Source: Moniliella sp. 'wahieum'
Taxonomy: Eukaryota; Basidiomycota; Moniliellomycetes; Moniliellales; Moniliellaceae
Assembly: GCA_003971905.1 (NCBI GenBank)
Contig: RSEE01000053.1
Coordinates: 1 to 64,000, forward strand
Reading direction: 5' to 3'
DNA length: 64,000 nucleotides
Positions 12,294 to 23,430 of this stretch are shown piece by piece. Positions within the stretch are counted from its first letter, which is position 1. The number at the start of each line of letters is the position of its first letter. Made by a program: the position numbers and the translations under genes. Below the pieces are notes generated by a model. The model worked only from the letters and a program-made list of their open reading frames with translations. It was not told the origin of the DNA and ran no database searches.

Positions 12294-14069
12294 ATGGCGT
12301 CTCGCACCCCCTCTTCCTCGCCCGAGTGCGACGACGCGGTGCTCTTCCACATCGACAGCAACGAGTCCCAGGGATTCATTCTTGACACGCAGGGCGACCA
12401 GTTGTTCGCGGCCGATGCGCATTTGCCCCCTCCCCCCAGCCTCTCGTTTCTGCATCACGATCCCGAGCGTGCTGCATCGGACGCAGGTCGCGAGGAGGCT
12501 GATGCTGATGCCGCGCCTCAGGGTCTCCTCCTTCCTGAGAATGCGCGTGTGACAAAGGGTTGGAAGCAGGGCCAGCGGAAGAGGATGGGGAGCGGTACTA
12601 CGACTCGGACGAACAAGCATCCGAGACGGAGCGACGACCGGTGGTGCGTTGTGCGGCTTGTGGCGAAGAAGGTCACATGATGAAAAATTGTCCGCACCAA
12701 CGCTGTCTTACCTGTGGTGCGGTCGACGAGCACAGCACACGCGACTGTACCATGGGCATTGTATGTCACAAGTGCGGCTTGGCAGGCCACCGGATCCGCG
12801 ATTGCACGTACCGTGGACCGCGTCGGAACTTATGTTCGCGTTGTCAATCGCTCCACCATACTGCCACTGCCTGTCCCACCCTCTGGCGCATCTACACCTA
12901 CTTTGATGAGGAAGAGGTGGAGGAAGAACGAGAAGCGTTGTTTGCTGAGGAAGGGCTTGCTCCCGATGGACAAGAGCGGGCAGTGCCGCCACCCGAGTGG
13001 GACTCAGCCACGAGGTGGTGTTACAACTGCGCGGCACGGGGAAACCATTGGGGGGACGATTGTCCCGAACCCCGTCGGATTCCGCTGAGCGATCGAACGG
13101 TCTGGAGCGAAGTGGGAAGTCGTACCGGTCCCTTTACTTCCTTTCTGCCGCCGCCACCGAAACTCGCCCCTTCAATCTACCAGGACGAACGTGCCGCGTT
13201 GCACGAGATGGATCGTGCGGTGAACGAGTACATGGGGCGCAAGCGCATGCGCACGGCCCCGAGGGCAGAAGGGAAGCCTGGGACGCTGCTGCAAGACCGG
13301 CTGGGGGCACGAGGGGAAGGACGTGTACCCTACTCGTACCCACGGGGCGACCGGGGACGGGGCGACGCACCTCGGTCTTCCCGGTGGCCGGGATCCGAAC
13401 TAGGGCGCAGAATGGACTTGGATGCACCTCGCTCCGGAATGGGAAGGGGTGGACTGGACTATGGGGAAAAGGAGGAGGCATCGAAGAAGAGGGAAGATTG
13501 GCCCGAAAGGAAGCGGGCCAAGGTGCAGCAGGCGGATCCGTCGCGGGAAGCAAAACACCGACCTACCGGGACCAAACGGCACCAACCCCCTCCGCCGAAG
13601 CAAGGACCGGTGGGGAAAGATCGGGGTGTTTCCAAGGCCCCGCCTTCTCGAGGCAAGAGTGGGGGTACCCCGGCCGGTGCGCCCGAGTTTGGCAAGAACG
13701 AGGCATTTGCATTCACGTTTGGCCTGGACACAGCGCGGGCAAACGGTAACAGGAGCAGCACGAGTGCCCCTTCATCCGGGACCCATACTCCTCTTGTATC
13801 CGAGGGTGGCACCGAGACTTCGAAGAGCACGCGAAGAGCGGAGAAAGGAGCGGAAACGAATGAAAAAGGCGGCAAAGTCAGAGATGGGACAGGGCAGCAA
13901 AGCTGCTGGGACGAAAGCGATGACGGAGAAGAAGGTCAAGACCGCCAAAAAGGCTCCAAAGGCCCAGAAGGACAAAGCGGCATCCAAGCCGAAGGAGGGC
14001 AAGAAACGTTCTTCCCATACCACCACTACGAAGCACGCACCTCAATACCATGGCAGTCTGGTAGACTAA
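12294..14069 (+). CDS. Air1/Air2-like zinc-knuckle protein (TRAMP subunit)
   Basis: Five CCHC-type zinc knuckles follow one another: CAACGEEGHMMKNC, CLTCGAVDEHSTRDC, CHKCGLAGHRIRDC, CSRCQSLHHTATAC and CYNCAARGNHWGDDC. Between knuckles 4 and 5 is LWRIYTY, matching the IWRxY motif by which Air proteins bind the poly(A) polymerase Trf4. This order is that of the TRAMP nuclear RNA surveillance complex, where Air presents RNA for adenylation and exosome decay. The N-terminus (MASRTPSSSPECDD) is acidic; the tail is Arg/Gly-rich then Lys-rich (KKVKTAKKAPKAQKDK). Frames join if a G is restored to GGG near 12556 (frame 12294 to knuckle frame) and one base change is allowed near 13800-13850. The stop TAA at 14067 faces the convergent gene ending at 14114. 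Confidence 0.87.
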
Positions 14070-14113
14070 ACTCGGGTCGAATTCATCTCGATTCTACCGT
14101 ACCACCAATTGTT

Positions 14114-15669
14114 TCAAGCGAGATCGAGTTCGAGTTCGAGCTGGGCCAACGTTGGGTCCGGGGGCGGGGCGGCGGTCATACGTGCCAGTGCGTAGCCCAG
14201 GCCCAGGTCTGGGTCGAGCTGCATAGGCTGGATCGGCCTGAGAGGCACAGTGGGTGGGGGTCGTTGACGGGTACCCTCAAGCTGCTGAAGGAGAATGGGG
14301 TTGACCACCCACTCTGTAGCTTGTGCCTCGGCCACCTCGACCCCAAAGGGAGCGTGAACCGGCGAACTGGCCCTCCTATCCCCTGTTGTTCCTTCGCTGG
14401 GTTCATTAGTTTCGTTCGCTGCGACAGTTTCTTCCGCCTGCCGTACCGGGCGTAAGGGCAAGACACGAATGGGAAGCGTCCATTCCTGTGCTTCAGGGAA
14501 GATCCCCACTCGTCCTCCACCTCTCCGTGTCCAAAGTGAGTGGCAGCACCCTTGGCTGCGCGGGCGAAAAGGTAGCGATTGTAGTACCCTATTCCCTCTC
14601 CTTGATCGGGGGATGACAAGTCGAAGGGTCAAGGAACGCGTGGAGCCCAGCGTGGAAGAAGAAGACAGAGGCAGAGATAGAGACTCAAGCTGATGATCTT
14701 CCTCTTCTCCATCCTCTGCTTGTCGTAGGTAGCGGGCAAACCTCCATTCTGCCAACGCCACCACGGGCGGGACAGCATCGAGCCAGCGTGTGGCCGAACC
14801 AACAAAATCCGATTTACGATGGAGGACCAAGGTGAGTTGCTGTAGACAGGGAAAAGCCCCGTCCTTAACGAGGGCCAGGAGGGTGGTGAGTAGGTCGGTG
14901 GGGGACCACCCACTCTTCAAGCCAGGAAGAGACAGAACCAAGTGATCCAACTGCGGCAAGTGGCCCATCGCGTGCAACGAGCCCGGACCCAACACCATCC
15001 TCGGACCAATCAGATGGAGATGCGTCAGGCTCACCCACCTTTCGTCCCAGAGACGGTCGCCGCACCCGATCCCGCTCAGCTCGGTGCTAAAGACAAGGTG
15101 ATGCAGTGTCCGGAGCGGGAAGGGAGGAGGCGCTTGCAAAACAAGCGTTTCAAGCGGGGAAGACGATTGAAAGGGACGAGGTCCACAGCCTGTGCCAGCC
15201 TTCGAGGCCCGGCCAGATGATCAAACAACGCACTGCCTCTCGCCTTGCCCCGTTCGTCTGCCGAGAAGGCAGAGGCGTCCGCCAGGCAGACAAGGCACCG
15301 GGTCTGGTACAGCGTCTCGGGCTGCATCGTGGCAGCGGCGAGGGACCAGCGGCGGAGACGCGCGACACTGGTCGTGACCACATGCTGAAGAGATGGGCGC
15401 GGACAACCTCGGCAGCTGCGCGCTCGGTGCAGGCCAGCTGGGTGCGCAGCCAGCGGGGGGAGCGAGCTGGGTGAGGGCGCGACACGGCCATGCGCACCTC
15501 GATGGGCAGCCGCGCGGAGGAGCAGGACGGGTTCAGCAGCTCGATGGTGGTAACGGTCGTCGGCGGCACCGGACGCGGGCTCGAGGGGTGGGCGCCCATC
15601 CTCTCGATCGTAACCGGGACAGCGGGAGCCTCCCCCACCAGCTGGGGGAGATGGTGGCGGCGGGCGCAT
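14114..15669 (-). CDS. unrecognised protein, possibly F-box/leucine-rich
   Basis: The likely start is ATG at 15669 (MDAPAATISPSWWG); one indel later the frame reads RLPIEVRMAV followed by TQLACTERAAAEVVRAHLF, which has the look of an F-box (LPxEV... L... C) but is too weak to call. From about 15330 to 14700 there are leucine-spaced segments (LPRLKRLFC, LRTLHHLVFS, LTHLHLIGP, LPQLDHLVLSLPG, LQQLTLVL) at about 25-30 residue spacing, suggestive of irregular leucine-rich repeats, as in fungal F-box/LRR proteins. The C-terminus is low in recognisable features and ends at TGA 14114. At least two frame changes are needed. Substrate-adaptor function would be inference only. Confidence 0.55.
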
Positions 15670-16415
15670 CCACCCAGAGAAGCGAGAGCGTGAAAGTTTC
15701 ATCCCCCGGGTGTGCAATTTAAACAGCACCCAGATTGGGGTCACGTGTTTGCCATGATAACACCCCATCCTATCGCTCTTCGGTCGGTTGCTTGCAGCTC
15801 GCCGCTGGCGAAGCCCCACCATCGACGGCCACCCTATCCTCCCAACGGCTGATCTATGTCCAGTGCTCGATTGCGTCCATAAAACGTTCTCATTGGGTCC
15901 CATGCCCACACCAGTGCACTCCCCCCTCCTCCGCCCTCCGCTCACGTCGCGCGCGATAAGAATAGCTTTGGGCAAAGCGGAGCAGAGCCGATGCGCCCTT
16001 GCACAAGTGGGTGCTATCTCTTACTCGCTGCTCATATGGCCCCGAGGCCCCCAGTACGGGTGCAGCGGGATGGGGAAGGCAGCTTGAGCTTCGAGCTTTG
16101 GTAACAGCCTGGTCGCCAGCGTCCCCGTCGAATCGGTCACGAGCGTCACACAGAACAAGTTCGCGAGATGTGGTGGGTACTGGTGTATCCCCTCCCCGAA
16201 AAGAGGACCGAGGTAGACGCATATATGCACCCCTTGCAAAAAAACCGCTGTGCTCCTGGCCTGCTCATCTGTGCGAGGCATGTAACAGTTGACACAAGAC
16301 GACTCCCCCCATTTTCGTTCGTGTGGCAATCAGGTTTCTGGGCCTTCTCTGTGGCAACTCTCACCTCTCATCGAGGCTGCGGCTAAAGCTGGTGCCAGCA
16401 TGGTGTGACGAGGTG
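15670..16415. other. spacer between two minus-strand genes
   Basis: Apart from the E-box at 15742 I see no gene, RNA or repeat. It must hold the promoter of the gene starting at 15669 and the 3' end of the WW-protein gene. Confidence 0.5.
15742..15747. promoter_or_regulatory. CACGTG E-box
   Basis: GTCACGTG lies 73 bases upstream of the ATG at 15669 of the minus-strand gene. The core CACGTG is the site of bHLH factors such as Cbf1-type proteins. The assignment rests on position and core only. Confidence 0.35.
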
Positions 16416-17520
16416 CTAGTCACGTAGCCACGCCTGGTTGGCCGCTTTGCGCGCCCGTTTGCGTGCCTGAAATTCTTTGACTTGCTTTTTGGTCGGATGG
16501 CGATGGACGTCATGAGCAGACCGTTGAACAGCGGTGCCACCGCTGGCTCCATGGGCATACACTTGGTCTCGTGCCCGCTGGGCCAACTGGGATGGATCGT
16601 ACACCTTATCATTCTCCATAGCATCCTTGGGACCTTCAGGCCCATGCGCCTGGGTACGCGCCCATAGCGCGCCATACGCCGATGCCCCCCGCGCCGCAGC
16701 GATTGCTGGATCGTACGTGCCTGGATCGAGATAGGCCAAGTCGGGATCTACCTCCTGAGGGTAGGCGGAGGAAGTGGATTGTGAGAGGAGGGAATGGTCA
16801 TCTTGAGGTTGAAGTTGGGGTTGAGTTGTAGGAGTTGCTGACGTGGTGCGTACTCCAGCAGATGCAGGGTTCGTATGCGGTACAGTCCAGGTCGTCTCGT
16901 TGGTATGGGCATTCCAGTAATAGTATGCCCCCGCCGATGGATCCCAAACTGGTATGGCATAGCACGGGTACAGCAGGGTTAATATGATCCATCACTCGCT
17001 TCATCGAGAAAAGACAACAACAAAACGTACCTGCTCGCCACCCGGCTGCGGTAGCAGCTTGACCCGCTGCCTGAGCCTCGGCATCGGGGGAGGAAAGCTC
17101 CCGAGTCGAAGGGAAGGTGTCATGGCTAGGCAGCGGGGGTTCCTCTTCCAGAAGCGGAGGCTGTTCATCCGGTAGTGGTGGTTGCTCATCCGGCAGCGGA
17201 GGCTCCTCGTCCGGAAGGGGAGGCTCCTCGTCCGGAAGGGGAGGCTCCTCGTCCGGAAGGGGAGGCTCCTCGTCCGGAAGGGGAGGCTCCTCGTCCGGAA
17301 GGGGAGGCTCCTCGTCCGGAAGGGGAGGCTCCTCCCGGAAGGGGAGGCTCCTCGTCCGGAAGGGGAGGCTCCTCGTCCGGAAGGGGAGGCTCCTCGTCCG
17401 GAAGGGGAGGCTCCTCGTCCGGAAGGGAGGCTCCTCATCCGGAGAGCGAGACGCTTTCCGTTTTGGTGGAGGTGCGTATGAGGTAGGAGCGGGTGAGGAA
17501 CGCTTGCGTGATGGCGGCAT
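16416..17520 (-). CDS. PQBP1-like WW-domain protein
   Basis: Starts at ATG 17520 (MPPSRKRSSP). Exon 1 encodes a basic N-terminus and then a long EEPPLPD repeat (see repeat entry), ending AAGWRA. An 82-base intron (17030 to 16949; GTACGT...CCAG) splits the first Trp from the rest of the WW domain. The spliced product reads GWRAVWDPSAGAYYYWN then AHTNETTWTVP, two Trp 22 residues apart with the YYYW centre. This YYWN pattern and the DPSxG lead-in match PQBP1-type WW domains, which bind proline-rich spliceosomal proteins. The C-terminus (YLDPGTYDPAIAAARGAS ... KKQVKEFQARKRARKAANQ, AWLRD) is charged and ends at TAG 16416. A nuclear mRNA-processing role is inference from the family. It shares a 437-base divergent promoter with GOS1. 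Confidence 0.78.
17201..17445. repeat. coding minisatellite, ~12 units of 21 bases
   Basis: A 21-base unit (GGCTCCTCGTCCGGAAGGGGA on the plus strand reads TCCCCTTCCGGACGAGGAGCC on the coding strand, i.e. EEPPLPD) is repeated about twelve times, with two more degenerate units on the left (CTCATCCGGCAGC, TTCATCCGGTAGT). One unit near 17329 lacks GT and one near 17425 lacks a G, which throws the coding frame between EEPPLPD and RTRSLPF. The length of the unit is a multiple of three, so copy-number change would keep the frame. Confidence 0.92.
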
Positions 17521-17957
17521 GGTGGGGAGCGAGCGAGGTGGACGAGCGAAGCGGCAAGGCAACAAGGCAAGCAAAAGCAAAAGGTAAACGAGGTGGTCTG
17601 CCCCAGGCATTAGGTAATCCGCCGCTTGTCAGCGGGACGAAGGAGATGTTCAATTTCAAGTTGCAGCCATGGCGTCGATCTGGGGCAGGAGCGCATCAGC
17701 CTGAGGCTTTGCGCTGGGAGACGGAGGCGACGTGGAGCCTGCCTGGCCTTTGACCCGGTCCGCCCTGCGCCACAGGCAGTTTTCTGTCCACCACCGCCAT
17801 CGCCATCGCCATCCACCCACCACCATCGCCACCGCTACCGTCACCGCCATCGCCATCGCCATCGCCCTTCTTACTTGCCTGGGTTGGCTCTGTGTGTTAC
17901 CTCGCCCAAGTCCTTGACGTGTGTTCCCTTTGCTCTGTCTCGTTCCCCCGCGCCGCC
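17521..17957. promoter_or_regulatory. divergent promoter region (WW protein / GOS1)
   Basis: 437 bases separate the two start codons of a head-to-head pair. It contains a simple run of CATCGC units at about 17797-17862. No TATA box is obvious; the GOS1 start has a strong GCCGCCATGA context. Confidence 0.5.
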
Positions 17958-18880
17958 ATGACCAGCTCCAATCCCGAGTGGGAAGCTCTGCGGCGCCGGA
18001 TCCGGGTGCTGGAGACGTCGCTGGATGCCAAGTTAGCTCTGTACAGTGGTCTAGCGACGCGCGTTGCCTCGGGCCATTCTGCCACTGGTGCCGCGAGTGG
18101 ACGGCTGCGACGAAGTGGGTACGGTGCGTATCCGCTTTTGAGCGGGGCTAGTGGGGCGGGGTATACCGCGACGGGGGAAGAAGATGATGTGGTGTTGGAT
18201 ATGAGTGTGGGTGGGGCGGCGGCACGAGCAGCACAGGAGGAAGCAGCGGAGATTGCGGATGACGAAACGGAGATGGAGACGTTGTTATCGGAGTTGGCCG
18301 GTGCGGTGGAGCGGATGGAGGAGATGGCGGATCGGGATGGGAGAGGCCTCAGTTCGGTCCCGGTCCAAGCTGCCTTACGGAGACACAGAGAAGTGCTGCG
18401 CGATTTGGAAACCGAGTATGGGCGGCTGCACAGCAACTTGCGCGATGCGCAAGCCAAACGCGATTTGCTCGGGAATGTCCGTTCTGACATTCAGTACGTC
18501 CCCCCCCCCCTTTTTTTCTTCGTCTTTAGGCCTCCATCCAGCCGCCTCGTTGACACGCAATCACCACTTGCCTTGTCAGGTCGTACCGCCAACGGCAACT
18601 TGACGATGCATCGCATCACCTTGCCGATCGAGGCAGGCTGGACAACTCGGGCCGGATGTTGGACGAGGCGACCCAAGCTGCCTACGCGGTACGAGACGAT
18701 TTGGTGGCGCAGCGGGAAACCATGAGTGGAGCTGTGGCGCGGTTAGGCCAGACGGCTGCGCAAATGCCTGGGATCGACAAGGTCATCACGCTGATCAATC
18801 GACGTCGCCGACGCGACTCGGCGATTGTGGGATTGGTGTTGGGGTTGGGCACGATTGCGATTCTGAGCTATTGGTTCTAA
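17958..18880 (+). CDS. GOS1: Golgi SNARE Gos1 (GS28/GOSR1 family)
   Basis: Two exons, 17958-18493 and 18580-18880, split by an 86-base intron (GTACGT...TGTCAG), give an uninterrupted 278-aa protein, close to the family's usual size. The N-terminus (MTSSNPEWEALRRRIRVLE) starts the regulatory helices; a 40-residue Gly/Ala-rich linker follows. The SNARE motif lies in the last 100 residues (DNSGRMLDEATQAAYAVRDD, LVAQRETMSGAVARLG) with the zero-layer Gln in LVAQR, followed by the family's LINRRRRRDS and a C-terminal membrane anchor AIVGLVLGLGTIAILSYWF. This is a Qb-SNARE of intra-Golgi and ER-Golgi traffic. It is the one long gene here with no frame break, and so serves as a control for the indels seen elsewhere. 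Confidence 0.93.
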
Positions 18881-19362
18881 GGGAGGAACCATGGGATAGT
18901 TGGGAGCGGCTTGGCTGCTCGCTTGTCCCACGTACCCGTCCCATTTCCCCTGCCATGTGTTGCCACTTATTGATTGTCTCTGCCCGGGAGTGCTACGTGG
19001 CCCCGGGAAGGCTAGTAGGAAAACGCTTTTCCACTGCATTTGCATTTGCGCTATGTAAAAAGCGTCCCATATCTTCCATAATGCATAATATCGTAGCAGA
19101 AAGGCAGTGCGATGGGAGGGGGGGATGGGGGTAAAACAAACGAGAACCAAGTGAACAAGTGAAGATAAACAAAACAAAGGAGAAGGTGACCTTTTTGAAG
19201 AAAAAACATGCGCGAGATAGGAGGGGGGCAGGGTGGGGGGGCGGGGTCAAGACCGTTTCCAAAGGCAGTGGGGACGTTACTCGACTGAACAGCTGGATAT
19301 GCACATGCAACCGATTGGAGAGGGAAAGGCAAAAAGGGAAGATGATCAAAACTGGCGCCAAC

Positions 19363-20059
19363 TCACTTGGCGGCAGCGCGACCAGGAGGGGCGACAAGAG
19401 CACGAGCAGCGATTGTGGGTTGGGCACGAGGAGCCAGACGGCTGCCTCCGTAAATGGGACGACCTGACGCATAGGAGAGATCGCTACTGGTGATTGCGCC
19501 GTTGTAGCCTGGGATTTGACTCAGGGCGAGGATGCCGCCAGAGGTGTAGCCGGTGGGGAGGGGTACGGCGGACGCCTTGGGTGGCCAGTAGCCCGAGATG
19601 GACTGGAGATGGGCCGAGATGGTAGTGAAGCTGATCGAGGAAGAGGTTGATGTGGTGGGGGTTGCAACAGGCACGGTTGGAATAGGATTTGTCGGTGTGG
19701 GCGCATGGGCATGGGAGGAGGCCACCAGGGTGCTGGTCTCGACTGGATCGTCATCATCATCGTACCCAATTACGACGGTGTGGCCACCGCGGGTGCGCGT
19801 CTGGGACCAGGCAAGAGATACGGAGGGATGGGAGGATAAGGCGGAAGGGGAGGAGATCGAGGAAGTGGTGGTGGAGAGATGCGCAACGCCAGGATGAACC
19901 GGGTCGCCATCTTCATCCAAGGAGGCGGTCCATGAAGCCACGAGAGGTCCATGTCGACGACCCGTACTCGTCCTGGGCAAGGACAGTGGGGAGGACCACC
20001 GAGAGAAGGAGGAAGACGGCCGCAACGGTAAGAACGGTGCCGGAGGAGAGAGCACGCAT
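19363..20059 (-). CDS. secreted protein of unknown function
   Basis: ATG at 20059 opens a clear signal peptide (MRALSSGTVLTVAAVFLLL, then SVVLPTVLAQDEYG) with a plausible cut after LAQ or AQ. One frame change near 19935 joins it to the remaining frame (SWTASLDEDGDPVHPG ...) that is Ser/Thr/Pro-rich, holds a DDDDD run, and ends YASGRPIYGGSRLAPRAQP and APPGRAAAK at TGA 19363. No catalytic motif, transmembrane tail or cysteine pattern is visible, so a small cell-wall or secreted protein of about 230 residues is the most I can say. It is convergent with GOS1 (480 bases between stops). Confidence 0.62.
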
Positions 20060-21425
20060 GGAGCAGGAGCGGCCGGGCGGCTTCTGGTGGGGCAAGGATT
20101 GGGGAGGTGGTGGATGTGTGTGTGGAGAGGAAGCGGAGACCCCTGTGCTGGGTATGTGCCAGTGAGTGCATATGGACTTAGGGGAGTTTGATCCAAGCCA
20201 TTTCGGGTGCGGCGTGCTGAGTGGCTGAGCGGCGCCCAAGTGGATTATATTGCCCTAATCACAAAAACGCAAAAAACTGCACTGCATTAGTGTGTGCGCA
20301 CAGGCGCGCAGCCTCAGGCCTGAGGCTGGGGTGTGCGTTCAGGCGCGCGGGGATGCGCAAAGCAATTGGTGCGAGACGATGCGAGGGCTGCTTGAAGATG
20401 ACGATGATGCTCAATGATGCAGAGTGGGTTCTGCCGGAGCACAGAACAGGGGATGGGTTAGGCTGTGAGCCCAACAGGAGGGAGGATTGCGTCGACGTCA
20501 TGAATGACCGCATTGCAATGAGAGGCCATTGGGCAGCAAAGCAGATAGATCGATGAGCGATGGTCGATGGTCGCTATGGTCGGTGACGCTGAGGCCGAGG
20601 GCAGCACTCCAGTTGCGTCATGCGCGTCGTCATGACGCGCATGTGTGGCTGCCGCTATGGGGTGTGCGGGTGGTACTTAAAGGGCACTGGTGTGAAAAGG
20701 GGGGCACACGGGTGGGCCATTGGATGGCTTGCGCCTTGGGTCTGTCTGGCGGGTCTGGGAATGGAGCAAGCTACAGAACTTCAAGTCTGAACTTCGTAAA
20801 AAAAAAAAGCGGACCAAAGGGAGCGCAGGCACGAGGCCAGTGTAAGATACTAGCACGGGGCAACCGCTGGGCGCGGGGTCTGCGTCCGCGGCGGCTTCGA
20901 CGTCATCGATCCTGCATCTTCCTCCCTAGTGCCTACCAACTACCACCAATCAAACAGGACAGGAGCACAACCGACCAGGGTGGAAGCAGACGCATCTCAG
21001 GCTCAGCTCAGCAATCAGGCTCAGGCTGAGCCATCAGCTGATGGCTGATGGCTGATGCTGATGCACGATGCTCGAGATAATCGAGACTGGTAAGCGTATC
21101 CCTATGTATGTCCAACCCACGCAGACGGCAGACGCCTGCAGGCGCGAGTAACAGTGCTGACGTCATCCCCTCCATCCACCAGCACGAATGGTGCATCACA
21201 CGTTCATCACAGCCCACCCCCGGTCACCTGACCAGCCTGCGCGACCCGCTCGAAATTCCGCATGGGCGCAGCCCCACTCGGGACTCGGGCCTCGGACACT
21301 CGGCGCGCTCACCACGCCAGGCGCCAGCAATTCACATCAGGGCAGCAACACTACTAGCCTCGCACTCCTCTGCCCCCCGCCAGTGGCACGTATGATCGGC
21401 CCTGGCCACTCCCTCTGGCCCGCGG
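20060..21425. other. spacer rich in short palindromes
   Basis: No gene recognised. It contains the 20-base perfect palindrome CAGCCTCAGGCCTGAGGCTG (20309-20328), an A11 run near 20800 and a block of GCTGATG/GCTCAG units (21001-21062). It separates the secreted-protein gene from the DHHC gene and holds both promoters. Confidence 0.6.
20309..20328. repeat. 20-base perfect palindrome
   Basis: CAGCCTCAGGCCTGAGGCTG is its own reverse complement. Shorter members centred on AGGCCT occur in other spacers (27783-27796, 55084-55095). Confidence 0.95.
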
Positions 21426-23430
21426 ATGGACGCCAAGTCACGTCTGGCGCGCCTCAACTGGTGGGCAGGCAAGCTGATCCCGTCCTTGCTGGTGGTCTAT
21501 GGCGTGTAGGTTGCACCCCCTCTCCCCGTGCGCATCAGAGCACTGCAACGCTGACCACGACCATAACCATGACCATGACCATCTCCCGTACCTTGTATCC
21601 TGTCCACCTGCGTACCCGCTACGCTCTCACGCGGCCACACGGTCGCAGCACAGCGTACCGGTGCGTAGTGCGGTACCTCCTGCACCCGCCCAATCCCCCC
21701 CGCACCTTGGGACCCAACGTACTCCGTCTCACCTACATCAACTTCTGGTTACTGCTGACCGTGTCGAGCTATGCGCGGGTATATTGGGCGCGAGCACGTG
21801 GGACGCCCCTGCCGCCTGTGGAGGCTGACTGTGATCCCGATACGGCCGTGCCGCGGTCGCCGTGGGCGTGGGTACGGTGGGTGAGACGTCGTTTTTCCCG
21901 CTTCGCTTCGGGATTCCTTGCCGGCGCCGGCAGACGAGGATGGGTTTGAAGCGGTGCGCAAACATGATTCATCAGTGCGAGCCCGACGGCAGTCTGCCCC
22001 GTTGTTGGCGGGACGGGTGCCAAGGTCGATGGAAACCAGCCCGGTGGGTTTTAGCTACCCTTCCTTCCTCCCCGTGTCTCTTTGTGGGTTCGTGCTGTGC
22101 ACCACGTACTCACCATCTTACCTTTTTGTTTCGTTTTGAGAGCAGAACACGGCATTGTGGCGACTGTCAAACGTGCCGGTTCGGCCTGGACCATCACTGT
22201 CCTTTGGTACGTTCTAACCCGCCCTGCTGCCTCCTATCCTATCCTACCCTACCTACCTACCTACCTACCGCCTCGACCTGATCTGATCTGACGTGATCCA
22301 TTGCGCGCAGTTTGACCATGACATTGTGGCCAAACACCATGGGGAGTTTCCTCCTGTTTCTCGTGAGTGCACCTGCGCTGCTACTGTTCCTTGTACCTGT
22401 GATGGGGCGGTACGCGCTGGAGCAAACGCGGGCGATTGGAACGTTTGCCTGGACCGATGGGAGGATGGAGGAACTGTGGTGGGCCAAGCGATGGACGTGG
22501 CTTGGAGGACCTACGTTGCGTACGGGGGAGCGTTGGTCCAAGCCCAGAAACTGCTCAACCAGACGAACCCCACTCGGCCCTATACCATCTTTCCCCTTGT
22601 TGTGCTCTTCTTTGGCGTGATGCTCAGTACGATTGCGTTGGGTACGTGGTTGGTTCGGGCGCTGGGGGACCGGGGCGGGCGCGAGAGAATACTGACCGAA
22701 CGGTGATGGGGGGTTGGTAGCTTTGTTGTGGATGACCTGGAAACAATCCATTCAGGGCACGCTGGCGATCGATCGCGAACGCGAAAAGTGGTGGCAACGA
22801 AAGGCCCGCCTGGCCAAGCGCCAGGCCGAGCGGCAGCACTCCGACCAAAACCAAGACCAGGACCAAGACCAGGACCAGACCAGGACCAAAACCTAAACCA
22901 TAACCCGTCCCAAGATCATGCGCACGCGCGTGTACAGCCCCCCTCTCCTCTTGTTCCTACCTCTACAGACAGAGCAGGAGAAGTCCGACGGCGAGGATGC
23001 AGCGTGCCGGAGCGAGAGTTCTGCACCAGACACCCATCCCTCGCCCTGGCTCTACTTTGGGTTCCTATCTCTACCTTTCTTCCCTCGGCGGGGAAGCGAG
23101 ACCAAAGCGCGGCCTGACAGTGGCCAACAAGCTGCGCTCGATGTGGGTGGCGTAGTGGTCCGTGTGCACGAGCTGGAGCAACCGTACAAGTGGCCCAGGT
23201 CATCGTGGTTGGCTCTGTTTGAGATGATTGAGTACGTCCTGTCCCCTAATCCCGCTCCCTCCGCCCTCGTCGCTTTTCTTCCTTGGTTTGATCCAGCCAC
23301 GCTCACCTCATCCCATTCCGTCTTGTTATAGACCAGTCCATTCCCCCTCGCCCAGGCCCAATGGCCCCTTGTCCCGTCCACTCAGACCAAGTTGGTGCGC
23401 CAAGCTGCGGCGCAATTTGCCGATCTCTAA
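21426..23430 (+). CDS. DHHC palmitoyltransferase
   Basis: ATG 21426 gives MDAKSRLARLNWWAGK, LIPSLLVVYGV, the first membrane helix; an intron probably starts at GTAGGT after it. A second helix (FWLLLTVSSYARVYW) follows. The cysteine-rich domain reads QCEPDGSLPRCWRDGCQGRW, KPAR, then across a 102-base intron (22044-22145) TRHCGDCQTCRFGLDHHCP; the DHHC cysteine is the acyl acceptor. A further intron (22207-22310) follows, then FDHDIVAPNTMGSF, FLLFLVSAPALLLFLVPVM and LVVLFFGVMLSTIALGTWLV as helices 3 and 4. After a charged, Gln/Asp-repeat tail (QDQDQDQ) and RVHELEQPYKWPRSSWLALF, a last intron (about 23232-23331) leads to QTKLVRQAAAQFADL and TAA 23430. The residue after HCP is Leu, not the usual Trp. 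Several one-base gaps must be restored. It would S-palmitoylate proteins at an endomembrane or the plasma membrane. Confidence 0.83.

Noticed and set aside
17117-17587. Plus-strand SSSGRGG/APRPEGE repeat frames
   Set aside because: Antisense shadows of the EEPPLPD minisatellite in the WW-protein gene.
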